DNA of 64,000 nt from Roseiarcus sp963776665 (GTDB lineage Bacteria; Pseudomonadota; Alphaproteobacteria; Rhizobiales; Beijerinckiaceae): positions 186,001 through 250,000 of the forward strand of contig CAVZNQ010000023.1 in NCBI GenBank assembly GCA_963776665.1, read 5' to 3'. Shown in pieces: positions 54,741 through 62,740 of the stretch. Positions within the stretch are counted from its first letter, which is position 1; every line of letters starts with the position of its first letter. The notes beneath the pieces were generated by a model, which ran no database searches, was not told where the DNA came from, and saw only the letters and a list, made by a program, of their open reading frames with translations. A program made the translations under genes and the position numbers.

Positions 54741-55574
54741 CTATTTGGCGCAGGCTGAAGTCGGCAGAATCTCGAGTTTACGCAAGCGCGCATGGAGAGC
54801 GAACGAGCCGTAGTCCAGCTTGAGGCTGCCTGAGACGCCGTTTTCGTAAAGGTCGAAGGAAAGCGTGTACTCGGGCGCCGAGTCGGTCGCCGCTTCGTCG
54901 AAATACGAGATCACCACAGGCCAACGGCGTATCCCGCCCAGAGCCGTGGCGGTCTGTGCGTCCTCCCCGGGCTTTGTCTCCTCTTTTCCGATCACCGACA
55001 AGGTGGCGAAGATCTTCGCGCCGGTATCCGAGCCGTCGTACACCCGCGCCTGGATGGCGCCGCCGCCGTTTTTAGCTGCGTCGATCAGATGTTCGATGTG
55101 CTGGGTCGGAAAGAGGACGTCGTGGCCGAAATCGAGCGATTTGGCCTGCGGTTTCGTCAACTGGACGCGCAAGTCGTCGTCCGCGCCGCGCGTCGCGGTG
55201 CCGGCGACCGGCCCGGTCTCTTGCAGTCCCTGAGAGTCGACCTGGAACCGCATCGACTTCCCGTCCGCTTCCTCGAAGGACATTGCGTTCACCTGCATCG
55301 AGAGCGGGTCGCCCTCGCTGCGCTCCATCTCGGTCATCTGGCGGAAATTCGAGGTGTAGCCTTCGCACGCCGAGCCGCGAAATTCGTAAGCGATCAGACC
55401 CGTCGCCGATACCGGGGTCTGCGCGGAAGTCGGCGGGGGAGTCGCGGGGTCGACCAGGGAAATGTCATAGGCCGCGCGATGCGAGGCGAGCGGGAGAGCC
55501 GGCGAAGCCTCGGCAAACGCGACGACGCAAGAGCAGACGATAGCGGCTGCGCTAACCGTTAATCGGGGAACCAT
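54741..55574 (-). CDS. DUF1849 (EipB-like) secreted envelope protein
   Basis: 277 residues. A signal peptide (MVPRLTVSAAAIVCSCVVAF, cleavage near AEA) leads into the DUF1849 domain with SHRAAYDISLV, GLIAYEFRGSACEGYTSNFR, DFGHDVLFPTQHIEHLIDAA, ARVYDGSDTGAKIFATLSVI and an end rich in beta strands (YENGVSGSLKLDYGSFALHA). EipB of Brucella is a periplasmic protein needed for envelope integrity; this is the same family. ATG 55574 has GGTGGAG before it. Tail-to-tail with dinB. Confidence 0.88.
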   Translation of the reverse strand: MVPRLTVSAAAIVCSCVVAFAEASPALPLASHRAAYDISLVDPATPPPTSAQTPVSATGLIAYEFRGSACEGYTSNFRQMTEMERSEGDPLSMQVNAMSFEEADGKSMRFQVDSQGLQETGPVAGTATRGADDDLRVQLTKPQAKSLDFGHDVLFPTQHIEHLIDAAKNGGGAIQARVYDGSDTGAKIFATLSVIGKEETKPGEDAQTATALGGIRRWPVVISYFDEAATDSAPEYTLSFDLYENGVSGSLKLDYGSFALHARLRKLEILPTSACAK

Positions 55575-55683
55575 GGTCACTCCACCGGCTGGCCGCAAGT
55601 CGCAGAGTCCGCCGCATTTTCGGCGCTTTCGTGACGCCGCCAGCCTTCGTGCGCCTAAGCGATATCGCCCGCCCGAACCATAC

Positions 55684-56397
55684 TTAATGGCTCTCTTCCG
55701 CCGCAAGAGGGGCCCACGCCTGCTCAAGCGGTGAACGATCCTCGAGCGGGTCCTCGTCCGCCCTCAGCGCCTGCGCGTCATCCGGATGCGGAAGGTCATA
55801 ACCAGCGGGTAATTTTCCGTCGAACAGTCCCGCGCCTTTGAGTTCGTCGAGCCCGGGCAGGTCCGCGATCGCGTCAAGGCCGAACTGGATCAGAAACTCG
55901 GTCGTCGTGCCGTAAGTGATTGGCCGGCCCGGCGCCTTTCGGCGCCCTCGCATGCGCACCCAGCCAGCCTCCATCAGAACGTCGAGCGCGCCCTTCGACA
56001 CTGCGACGCCGCGGATCTCCTCGATATCGGCGCGGGTGACCGGTTGATGATAGGCGACGATGGCGAGCGTTTCGAGCGCGGCGCGCGAGAGCTTGCGCTT
56101 TTCCTCGCGGTCGCGAGCGAGCAGCCATGCAAGGTCGCCGGCGGTGCGAAACATCCATTTCCGCGCAACCCGTACGAGATTGACGCCGCGTCCTTCGTAG
56201 AGCCGCCGCAGTTCATCCATCACCGCCGCGACGTCCGAGCCTTCCGAGAGCTGGGCGGCGATCGTCGCTTCCTCGAGCGGTTCGGCCGAAGCAAACACCA
56301 TGGCCTCGGCGATCCGCAGGTCCTCGGGCGATACCGCTGGCCCACCGGCCGGAGGGAACAATTGGGCGACATTGTCCGTGGCGGTCGTGCGGCTCAT
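55684..56397 (-). CDS. scpB: segregation and condensation protein B
   Basis: 237 residues. ScpB is the kite subunit of the SMC-ScpAB condensin. The two winged-helix domains read DLRIAEAMVFASAEPLEEAT, then RKLSRAALETLAIVAYHQPV and the strongly conserved TRADIEEIRGVAVSKGALDV, TTTEFLIQFGLDAIADLPGL. A C-terminal acidic tail of 30 residues follows. The gene lies 139 bp after scpA in the same direction. Confidence 0.94.
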   Translation of the reverse strand: MSRTTATDNVAQLFPPAGGPAVSPEDLRIAEAMVFASAEPLEEATIAAQLSEGSDVAAVMDELRRLYEGRGVNLVRVARKWMFRTAGDLAWLLARDREEKRKLSRAALETLAIVAYHQPVTRADIEEIRGVAVSKGALDVLMEAGWVRMRGRRKAPGRPITYGTTTEFLIQFGLDAIADLPGLDELKGAGLFDGKLPAGYDLPHPDDAQALRADEDPLEDRSPLEQAWAPLAAEESH

Positions 56398-56536
56398 GAA
56401 AGCGCCTCTCTTGAATTGGAACGACCGATCTGGGCGGCGGACGGCCGTCTGCCGGCGCCGGGAATGCTTATCGAGCGCGCCCGCTCGCGGCGGCCGGAAA
56501 CGGCGCCGCCTCGATAGAGGGAGGGGTGACCTATGC

Positions 56537-57343
56537 TCAAGCGGCTCGCTCCTCGGCCGCCGCGGGATCTCTCGGGCGCAGCCACAGAGGCGCGAACGCC
56601 CGCTCCTGGCGGATCTCAAGTTTTCCTTCTCGCGCGAGCTCGAGCGACGCCGAAAAGGCGGAGGCGCGCGCGGTCCGCCGCATCCCGGAATCGGCGCAGG
56701 CCTGAAGCAGGAAATCGTCGAAGGCCGTCCAGTCGGATTGTCCGCCGATGAGACGGGTCAACGCCTGGCGCGCCTCGGCGAGCGACCAGACATCGCGCGT
56801 CTTGAAGCGGACGCGCGCCAGCGCGTGTCGCTGGGCCTGCCGGGCGTACGCCGCCAACAGGTCATAGAGGCTGGCCTCGTATGTCGTTCGGCGCGAGGTT
56901 TCGATCGGTTCGGGCTCCCCCCTGGCGAAGAAGTCGCGGCCCAGGCGAGGCCGGGCGAGCAGGAACTCACCCGCCTTGCGAATCGCCGCCAGCGCGCGCA
57001 GGCGCCGCGCGAGAGCCTCGGCCAGCGTCGAGGCGTCCTGATCGGCGGCCTCAGGGGCGGCAGGAAGCAGCAGACGAGATTTCAGATAGGCGAGCCAGGC
57101 GGCCATGACCAAATAGTCGGCGGCGAGCTCGAGCCGAAGCTTGCGCGCCGCCTCGACGAACTCAAGATACTGCTCGGCCAGCGCGAGGATCGAGATGCGC
57201 GCCAGGTCGACGCGCTGCCGCCGGGCAAGCTCCAGCAACAGGTCAAGAGGGCCTTCGAAACCGTCGAGATCGACAGTAAAAGCAGGTTCGCCCGCGGCCT
57301 GGACCAGGTCGAACTCCACCCCAAACGCGTCCGCTACGGCCAC
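56537..57343 (-). CDS. scpA: segregation and condensation protein A
   Basis: 268 residues. ScpA is the kleisin that bridges SMC heads. Its N-terminus FEGPLDLLLELARRQRVDLA, ILALAEQYLEFVEAARKLRL and ELAADYLVMAAWLAYLKSRL are the classic kleisin helices, and the C-terminal winged helix is present (ASLELAREGKLEIRQERAFA). GTG 57343 follows GGAGGTGATTC, an excellent ribosome-binding site. In most Hyphomicrobiales scpA follows nagZ directly; here the two are on opposite strands 5 kb apart. Confidence 0.94.
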   Translation of the reverse strand: MAVADAFGVEFDLVQAAGEPAFTVDLDGFEGPLDLLLELARRQRVDLARISILALAEQYLEFVEAARKLRLELAADYLVMAAWLAYLKSRLLLPAAPEAADQDASTLAEALARRLRALAAIRKAGEFLLARPRLGRDFFARGEPEPIETSRRTTYEASLYDLLAAYARQAQRHALARVRFKTRDVWSLAEARQALTRLIGGQSDWTAFDDFLLQACADSGMRRTARASAFSASLELAREGKLEIRQERAFAPLWLRPRDPAAAEERAA

Positions 57344-57779
57344 GAATCACCTCCGCGCCGCATGCTGACCGACCGGCGAGGGGCAGGCAAGGGGCGCCGG
57401 CCGGGCCTCAACAGCCCGCGGATCGCGCCGCGATCGCCATTCACCTGCTTCGGTTAAAATATATGGTTCACCCGCAGAGGCTGTTCGTATGTATAGATCA
57501 CAAGACTTTTACCAGAACTCTATTACGTAAGGTAATGATTAACTGAGATTTTTGAGGTAAATACCATAATATTGATTTTAATTCTCCGTTTATTCTTGCG
57601 TCGTCGCGGTGGGTCGATATTGTTTCTTCTGTCCTTCGAAGCGGCGATCAACGAGACGCCCCGCAGGCGCCGGGTCACGCCGCATCTCCCGGAACTTGCA
57701 GGGCTGGCCGGCCAGAACGCGATCTTGCATCAAAACCCCCGCAACGACGCGCTCTGCCGGCCTCCTTCCTTCGCTCGGG
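57344..57779. other. 436-bp intergenic region with an AT-rich core
   Basis: It lies between the scpA start and the lexA stop. The core 57440-57610 is strikingly AT-rich (TTAAAATATATGGTTC and AATACCATAATATTG stand out) compared with the flanks. A plus-strand open frame (57572-57802) there has no good start signal and overlaps lexA. The scpA promoter should lie at its left end. It is also a candidate inversion breakpoint. Confidence 0.6.
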
Positions 57780-58484
57780 TCAGTAGCGGCGCAGGAGACT
57801 GACCATCTTGCCCTGGACCCGGACCCGGTCGGGGCCGAATATCCGGGTTTCGTAGGCCGGATTGGCGGCCTCGAGCGCAATCGAGGCGCCGCGCTTGCGC
57901 AGCCGCTTGAGCGTCGCCTCCTCCTCGTCGATCAGCGCGACGACGATATCGCCGGTCTCGGCGGTGTCCTGCTTGCGGATTATGACGGTGTCGTTCTCGA
58001 ATATTCCGGCCTCGATCATCGAGTCGCCGCGCACCTCGAGGGCGAAATGTTCGCCGCCGCCGAGGAATTCCGGGGGCATGGCGAAGGTCTGGGTCCGCGT
58101 CTGGATGGCCGAGATCGGGGTGCCGGCGGCGATGCGGCCCATGAGCGGCACCATGACCGCGTGCTGCTCGTCGGAGTCGCGCGACGCCGCCTGCGGCCGG
58201 AGGCGTCCGAGATTGCCCGGGATGACGCTCGGCGAGAACCTCTGCGCCCTCGGGGCCGAAACCGTCGCCGACTCCGGCAGCCGCAGCACTTCGATCGCCC
58301 GGGCGCGATTGGCGAGCCGGCGGATGAAACCCCGCTCCTCGAGCGCCATGATCAGGCGATGGATTCCGGATTTGGAGCGCAGATCGAGCGCCTCCTTCAT
58401 TTCGTCGAAGGACGGCGGCACGCCTGCCTCCTGCAGACGCTCATGGATGAAACGCAAGAGCTCGCTCTGTTTTTTTGTCAGCAT
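57780..58484 (-). CDS. lexA: LexA repressor
   Basis: 234 residues. SOS repressor and self-cleaving protease. The N-terminal winged helix is MLTKKQSELLRFIHERLQEA with the recognition helix in LRSKSGIHRLIMALEERGF; the cleavage site is Ala120-Gly121 (IAAGTPI) and the dyad is Ser155 (GDSMIEAG) and Lys193 (ATLKRL). ATG 58484 is used; the 63 codons before it in frame are upstream DNA. It is autoregulated through a box about 100 bp upstream. Confidence 0.96.
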   Translation of the reverse strand: MLTKKQSELLRFIHERLQEAGVPPSFDEMKEALDLRSKSGIHRLIMALEERGFIRRLANRARAIEVLRLPESATVSAPRAQRFSPSVIPGNLGRLRPQAASRDSDEQHAVMVPLMGRIAAGTPISAIQTRTQTFAMPPEFLGGGEHFALEVRGDSMIEAGIFENDTVIIRKQDTAETGDIVVALIDEEEATLKRLRKRGASIALEAANPAYETRIFGPDRVRVQGKMVSLLRRY

Positions 58485-58585
58485 CGTGGTTCTCCCAGCC
58501 GTCCCGGCGCGCGATTCGCCGCCAATATCCGCTCCCGGAAGACAATCGCGACTCGGCGTAAACAAATCACGAACAAAGCCTAATT

Positions 58586-58600
58586 GTTCACGCCTTGTTC
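58586..58600. promoter_or_regulatory. LexA box (alphaproteobacterial type)
   Basis: GTTC-ACGCCTT-GTTC is an exact match to the GTTC-N7-GTTC direct repeat bound by LexA in alphaproteobacteria. It lies about 100 bases before the lexA start, so lexA is probably autoregulated. An overlapping inverted repeat (GAACAA, 7 bases, TTGTTC at 58571-58589) shares its left half and could matter for binding. Confidence 0.78.
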
Positions 58601-58648
58601 GGCAAGCGGATTCTCTCCAGCGCCGCTCCGACGGGCCAATACGTGATG

Positions 58649-58773
58649 TCCAGGCTTCGCCGCAGGAAAGCAAAGCCGGCGGCAGGAAAGCAAAGCCGCC
58701 GGAAGGAAATCAAAGCCGACGGCGGAAGGAAAGCAAAATCCCCAGGAAGGGATTCCAAGCCCGCGCCGGAACA
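58649..58773 (+). repeat. dispersed ~20-bp tandem repeat, locus C
   Basis: Five units in the plus direction: GCAGGAAAGCAAAGCC, GCAGGAAAGCAAAGCC, GGAAGGAAATCAAAGCC, GGAAGGAAAGCAAAATCC and AGGAAGGGATTCCAAGCC. It is the clearest of the three arrays, between lexA and the HTH gene. The last unit carries ATTCCAAGCC, as does the last unit of locus B. Confidence 0.85.
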
Positions 58774-58801
58774 AAATCCGTTCGACGTTTCTCGTTGCAA
58801 T

Positions 58802-59317
58802 TCAATCGTATTGCGGACTCTTTCGAAGAGTTATCTTTAGCAGGCTTCCCGCGCTCCTCGCCGGCCGGGGCGGCGCCGCGGCAGGAGCCGGGCTGGCCTC
58901 GAACTGGGCGGCGATGCGGTTCAGTTTCGCGAACAGTCTTTTGCGGGCCGCGGCGTCGTAGACGGCTTTCCGCGCTCCGGCCTTACGATAGCGGTCGATG
59001 CTGTCGAGCACCTTGAGAAGAGCCCCGATCGCTCGGAGGTCGCCGGCGGCCACCGCCTCGGCGGCGAGGGCGTGCGCGCGTTCGAGGCGCACGAGCTGAA
59101 GCAGCGCATGATCGGTCGGGTCGTCGAGCTGCTCGCGCCTCAGGACGTCGGCGACGATCTGGCGAATCCGCCGCTCGCTCACGCCTTCCTCGAGCGCGAC
59201 GCTCTCATAACTCCAGCCGAGGCGCAGCCGGGCGAAGACGCGCTCCCGGCGCTCGGCCTTGGTATAGGGATTGAGCCGGGGCCGCGCCGGTTTGCCGGCC
59301 GCTTCGATCACATCCAT
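58802..59317 (-). CDS. helix-turn-helix protein of unknown role
   Basis: 171 residues. ATG 59317 follows AAAGGAAAAGCGGAC. Residues about 18-60 contain a helix-turn-helix (AERRERVFARLRLGWSYESV, then EEGVSERRIRQIVADVLRRE) like those of phage terminase small subunits, resolvases or sigma-70-like repressors. A helical middle (LLQLVRLERAHALAAEAVAA) and a basic Ala/Pro end follow. There is no neighbour that settles its job; it stands next to repeat locus C and divergent from a protease remnant (48 bp). Confidence 0.6.
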   Translation of the reverse strand: MDVIEAAGKPARPRLNPYTKAERRERVFARLRLGWSYESVALEEGVSERRIRQIVADVLRREQLDDPTDHALLQLVRLERAHALAAEAVAAGDLRAIGALLKVLDSIDRYRKAGARKAVYDAAARKRLFAKLNRIAAQFEASPAPAAAPPRPARSAGSLLKITLRKSPQYD

Positions 59318-59365
59318 GTCCGCTTTTCCTTTCCTCGCGAGTTCCGAAAAGCCGGAGTATAAAGC

Positions 59366-60364
59366 ATGATTCTGGAAAAGGGAAGAAAAAACGCTAAAAT
59401 CACCAACAATCCCAACGGCAGCGCCGCGGTGGAGACATTGCTGGATATCGACGTCGCGGGATCAGCCGCGCCTGGCGCGAAGATCGCGGTCTATTTCGCC
59501 GAATGGAGCGAGCAGGGATGGGTCGACGCTATCACGACGGCGATCCACGACGCCGTCAACAAGCCCTCGGTCATTTCGATCAGCTACGGTTGGCCGGAAC
59601 GCCGCAGCATCGACCATCTCTCCTGGTCGCTCGCCGCGATCAAGGCCGTGAACGCCACATTCCAGGAGGCGGCGGCGATGGGCGTCACGATCATGGTGTC
59701 CGCCGGCGACCACGGGTCCGACTGCGGCCTGGGGGACGGGAAAGCCCATGTTCTCTATCCTGGGTCCGATCCGCTGATAACGTCCTGCGGCGGCACCAGC
59801 CTTTCCAACATTTCCGGTCTCAACTTCACCGAGCATGTCTGGAACGACAACGACAACGATTGGATCACCGGCGGCGGCGTCAGCGACGTCTTCTTCCCGC
59901 CGCACTTTCCGCTCCCTACCTGGCAAAGTTCAGCCAATGTTCCGGGCTCCGCCAATGACGGGCACAAGGCGCGCGCGATTCCCGATATCGCCGGCAATGC
60001 CGACGGCGCCAGCGGCTACACGTTGTTTCAGAATGGCTCCAGCATCGGCGCCGTGGGTGGAACCAGCGCGACCGCTCCGCTTTACGCGGGCCTCGTCGCG
60101 CTCATCAACGCGGACCTTGGCGAACCGGTCGGCTACCTCAACCCGAAGCTCTATGCCGCGCCGTCCAGCGTCTATCGTGACATCAACGATGGGATAAGCA
60201 ACGCGCGGGGCGGAGCGCCCGGCTACAAGTCGGGACCGGGCTGGGATGCGTGCACCGGGCTTGGCTCCGTCAACGGCGTGGCGCTCCAGAATGCGCTGCG
60301 CGGCGCCGCGCCCGCGATCGCCAGCGCTCAGGCTCAACCTGGAGCGCGCAGAAAGAAGGCCTAG
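59366..60364 (+). pseudogene. sedolisin (S53, kumamolisin-like) peptidase, 5'-truncated remnant
   Basis: 332 residues equal to the C-terminal two thirds of a sedolisin catalytic domain. The acid dyad is present (Glu and Asp in VETLLDIDVAG), then FAEWSEQGWVDAITTAIHDA, SVISISYGWPERR, the oxyanion Asp region VSAGDHGSDCGLGDGK and the catalytic Ser in GGTSATAPLYAGL. The pro-domain, signal peptide and start of the mature domain are missing; the first residues (GRKNAKITNNPNG) correspond to an internal loop of intact homologues. Most likely a dead remnant, but the open frame is intact. Confidence 0.8.
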
Positions 60365-60397
60365 ACATCGGATCGGGCGCGGGTCCGCGCTCGGCCC

Positions 60398-60425
60398 GCC
60401 TCGGCGCCAAGTTGGGCGCCGAGGC
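60398..60425. terminator. strong hairpin after the sedolisin remnant
   Basis: GCCTCGGCGCC, a 6-base loop AAGTTG, and GGCGCCGAGGC form a perfect 11-bp stem. It lies 34 bases after the protease stop and is followed by GGTCGTTT, a poor T-tract. It is probably a terminator left over from the intact gene. Confidence 0.5.
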
Positions 60426-60632
60426 GGTCGTTTCCGATCGCTGCGCAAGGTCAGGCGGCGGTAGGGAATGTCGGCGACGCCGCGTGAGGATGAATGTCTG
60501 AGCGTGTTCCGATGGGTTCTGCCCCAACTTACGCTGCGCGAACACGCCCGTTTTGCTACAACCGAACGCGCGTGATACACAGTTGCGCTGCTTGAAATCA
60601 GCGTTCAGGGTATCAACGTGTTTTGGAGCAAC

Positions 60633-61183
60633 ATGGGCAAAATCTTCAGATCGATTGCGATCGGGTCGATCGGGCTCGCAGCGGCGGCGTGGTGCGCGGC
60701 CGCGCGCGCCGAGACTTTGACCGTTACCTGGACGGAGCCCTCGCTCGGGATAAGCGTGTCGTGGGAGCAGAGTTCGGCCCGCGCCGCCATTTGGTCCAGG
60801 TGGCTCTATCAGCGGCGTATTTGTTGACGTCCCTATTTCGGACTTCACGTCGACGGGCTCAACGATCGGTCGGTCCTTACACGGACATCGTGTGGGTCAA
60901 CGCCAGTTTTGGTGGACTGTTCAATACACCGGAGGAACCGGTTGCTACTTACATCGTGAACGGCCCCCAGGCGTATTCCGGCGACGAGTCCGCACCGACC
61001 TTTCTGACGGGCGTTTATGACGGCACGAACCTTGGGACTGGCGCAGCGGCGATTGTGACGATTTCCAGCGGTGCTTCCCCCGTTCCGGAAATCTCCACCT
61101 GGGCGATGATGCTGCTCGGCTTCGTGGGCCTCGCCTTCGCGGGCTACCGCGCGTCGCGCCGGGGCGCGGCGTTGGCGGCCTGA
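60633..61183 (+). pseudogene. PEP-CTERM-anchored secreted protein, two frameshifts
   Basis: ATG 60633 with GGAG just before it opens a signal peptide (MGKIFRSIAIGSIGLAAAAW) and ETLTVTWTEPSLGISVSWEQ. The continuation GGSISGVFVDVPISDFTSTG is in the second frame (extra A near 60798) and PYTDIVWVNASFGGLFNTPE in the third (extra C near 60871). The end VPEISTWAMMLLGFVGLAFA followed by GYRASRR is a complete PEPxxWA-CTERM sorting signal. Corrected length is about 182 residues. No exosortase is in the window. Confidence 0.75.
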
Positions 61184-61268
61184 ACCTGGGCCGCTTTCGC
61201 CACCAGGGCGTCGTGGGCCGATAGCGGCTCCGCACGCTTTCTCAGGGCGAAGCGCCTCGGGCCACAAA

Positions 61269-61401
61269 CGTCATGGCCGGGCTTGACCCGGCCATCCACG
61301 GAGCGCCGCACCCATAACCTGTGGCGGCGACGTTTCGGGGTGCTTTTTCGCGGCGACCGCCCGCGAACCACGTAGTGGCCGGGTCAAGCCCGGCCATGAC
61401 G
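61269..61401. repeat. REP-like pair in inverted orientation
   Basis: CGTCATGGCCGGGCTTGACC at 61269-61300 and its inverse GGCCGGGTCAAGCCCGGCCA at 61371-61401 bracket about 70 bp. Each is itself palindromic. This is one of the most common scattered repeats in Hyphomicrobiales. Confidence 0.85.
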
Positions 61402-61434
61402 CGCGCGAGGGCCGGGCGTCGTCGCGACAGGCGG

Positions 61435-61473
61435 TCCCCTCATCCCTGGCCCTTCTCCCCACGGGAGAAGGGA
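61435..61473. repeat. CCTCATCCC...TTCTCCC-type dispersed repeat
   Basis: CCCCTCATCCCTGGCCCTTC followed by TCCCCACGGGAGAAGGGA. The second half folds into a TTCTCCC/GGGAGAA hairpin. This repeat family is widespread in proteobacterial intergenic DNA. It lies 9 bp from the stop of the CoA-transferase subunit B gene and may act as its terminator. Confidence 0.7.
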
Positions 61474-61481
61474 ACGTTCCA

Positions 61482-62135
61482 TCAGTTCAGCGCCATCTCC
61501 GGCGGCTCGCCCTCGATGATGAGTTCAGCGCCGGTCGCCCTGACGATGTCCTCGACCGACACGCCCGGTCCGCGCTCGCGAAGCACGAGGCCGGCTTCGG
61601 TCGGCTCGATCACCGCCATTTCGGTGACGATGAGGCTCACGCGGCGGATTGCTGTCAGGGGCAGGGTGCAGCGGGGCACGATCTTGTGCCCGCCCTTGGC
61701 GGTGTGGACCATCGCCACCACGACCTTCCTCGCCCCGGACACGAGGTCCATCGCCCCGCCCATGCCTGGAACCATCTTGCCCGGCACCATCCAGTTGGCG
61801 AGATAGCCGCGCTCGTCGACTTCGAGGCCGCCGAGCACGGTCATGTCGAGATGCCCGCCGCGGATGAGGCCGAAGCTCATCGCGCTGTCGATCGAGGCTG
61901 CGCCCGGCATCGCGGTGACAAAGCCGCCGCCGGCGTCGGTGAGATCCGGGTCCTCCATGCCCTCGGGCGGGCGGGGCCCGAGGCCGATGACGCCGTTCTC
62001 GGCCTGGAAGAACACATGAACGTCCTTCGGCAGATAGTTGGCGACCAGGCTCGGCAGCCCGATGCCGAGGTTGACCAGCGTGTTCGGCCTCACCTCCTGA
62101 GCGACGCGGCGGGCGATGATTTCCTTGGCGTCCAT
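61482..62135 (-). CDS. scoB: 3-oxoacid CoA-transferase subunit B
   Basis: 217 residues. With subunit A it moves CoA between succinyl-CoA or acetyl-CoA and a 3-oxoacid such as acetoacetate. The catalytic Glu is in QAENGVIGLGPRP; also NTLVNLGIGLPSLVANYLPK, and NWMVPGKMVPGMGGAMDLVS. ATG 62135 (DAKEIIARRVAQEV) follows GAGAGGTTTCTG. The start lies inside a 13-bp direct repeat, and subunit A, normally touching it, is 613 bp away. Substrate (aceto- or oxoadipate type) is not certain. Confidence 0.9.
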   Translation of the reverse strand: MDAKEIIARRVAQEVRPNTLVNLGIGLPSLVANYLPKDVHVFFQAENGVIGLGPRPPEGMEDPDLTDAGGGFVTAMPGAASIDSAMSFGLIRGGHLDMTVLGGLEVDERGYLANWMVPGKMVPGMGGAMDLVSGARKVVVAMVHTAKGGHKIVPRCTLPLTAIRRVSLIVTEMAVIEPTEAGLVLRERGPGVSVEDIVRATGAELIIEGEPPEMALN

Positions 62136-62140
62136 CAGAA
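62128..62140. repeat. 13-bp direct repeat, copy 1 (at scoB start)
   Basis: GCGTCCATCAGAA, identical to 62741-62753. On the coding strand it reads TTCTGATGGACGC and spans the scoB ATG. Confidence 0.9.
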
Positions 62141-62184
62141 ACCTCTCGCCGCCGGCCTTTGCGACTTCCGATAGCCGAGTGGCG

Positions 62185-62640
62185 TCATTGCCAGCTCGAT
62201 GGCACAGGCGTCGATGCGATGCTTTTCTCGATAATCGTGACCGTCCCCGCATCGTGAAAGAGAGCTTCGGTAATGCTGACCGGCACGCCGGTCGAAACAG
62301 ATCCCGGTCCGAATGAATTGATGGCGAAGGTCGCAGTTGCGGGGGAAAAATATTGGCTGGTGATCGTCCACCCCGGCCCGTTCTTGGGTCCGGTAAGAGT
62401 GTAGGTCACCGTTCCGCCAAACCTTGCCTCGACCACGATGACGTTGGACGAATTGTCTGCGGCGGTCGTCCCCTCCGTCCAATAGCCGCTTACGCTTTGG
62501 ATGATGGTAGAGCTCCCGCCCGGGTCCGCCGATTGGAAGTCGGTAATGGTAAAAATCGCGGTTATTTTCGCTTCCGCGGCGGACAACGACAGCACGGGCA
62601 GCACGAGCGCGGCGACCGCGAAGCTTTTCCTTCTGATCAT
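62185..62640 (-). CDS. small secreted protein inserted in the CoA-transferase operon
   Basis: 151 residues. A signal peptide (MIRRKSFAVAALVLPVLSLS, cleavage near AEA) is followed by a beta-rich domain: TAIFTITDFQSADPGGSSTI, IIQSVSGYWTEGTTAADNSS, TVTYTLTGPKNGPGWTITSQ, then GPGSVSTGVPVSITEALFHD. The end reads IASTPVPSSWQ; in a neighbouring frame ELAM and LGYRKSQ follow, a likely scrap of a PEP-CTERM signal that has lost its membrane helix. Function unknown. It belongs to the segment that splits the operon. Confidence 0.65.
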   Translation of the reverse strand: MIRRKSFAVAALVLPVLSLSAAEAKITAIFTITDFQSADPGGSSTIIQSVSGYWTEGTTAADNSSNVIVVEARFGGTVTYTLTGPKNGPGWTITSQYFSPATATFAINSFGPGSVSTGVPVSITEALFHDAGTVTIIEKSIASTPVPSSWQ

Positions 62641-62740
62641 TGGCTTGGCCCCCGCCGCAACCTCGACAACTCCGGAAAACGCCAACCCGGTCGTCTGCTT
62701 TTCCGGGAGAGGGAACTTGCGACCGTAGCAACAACTCGGA

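Larger units (their letters stand above)
58485..58801. other. 317-bp intergenic region upstream of lexA
   Basis: It contains the LexA box, its overlapping inverted repeat and repeat locus C. No gene is evident. Confidence 0.6.

Noticed and set aside
57572..57802. Possible 76-residue protein in the AT-rich gap
   Set aside because: It starts in AT-rich DNA with no start signal and overlaps the lexA 3' end on the other strand.
58595..58840. Lys-rich open frames across repeat locus C
   Set aside because: They are direct translations of the tandem units in several frames, with no start signal.
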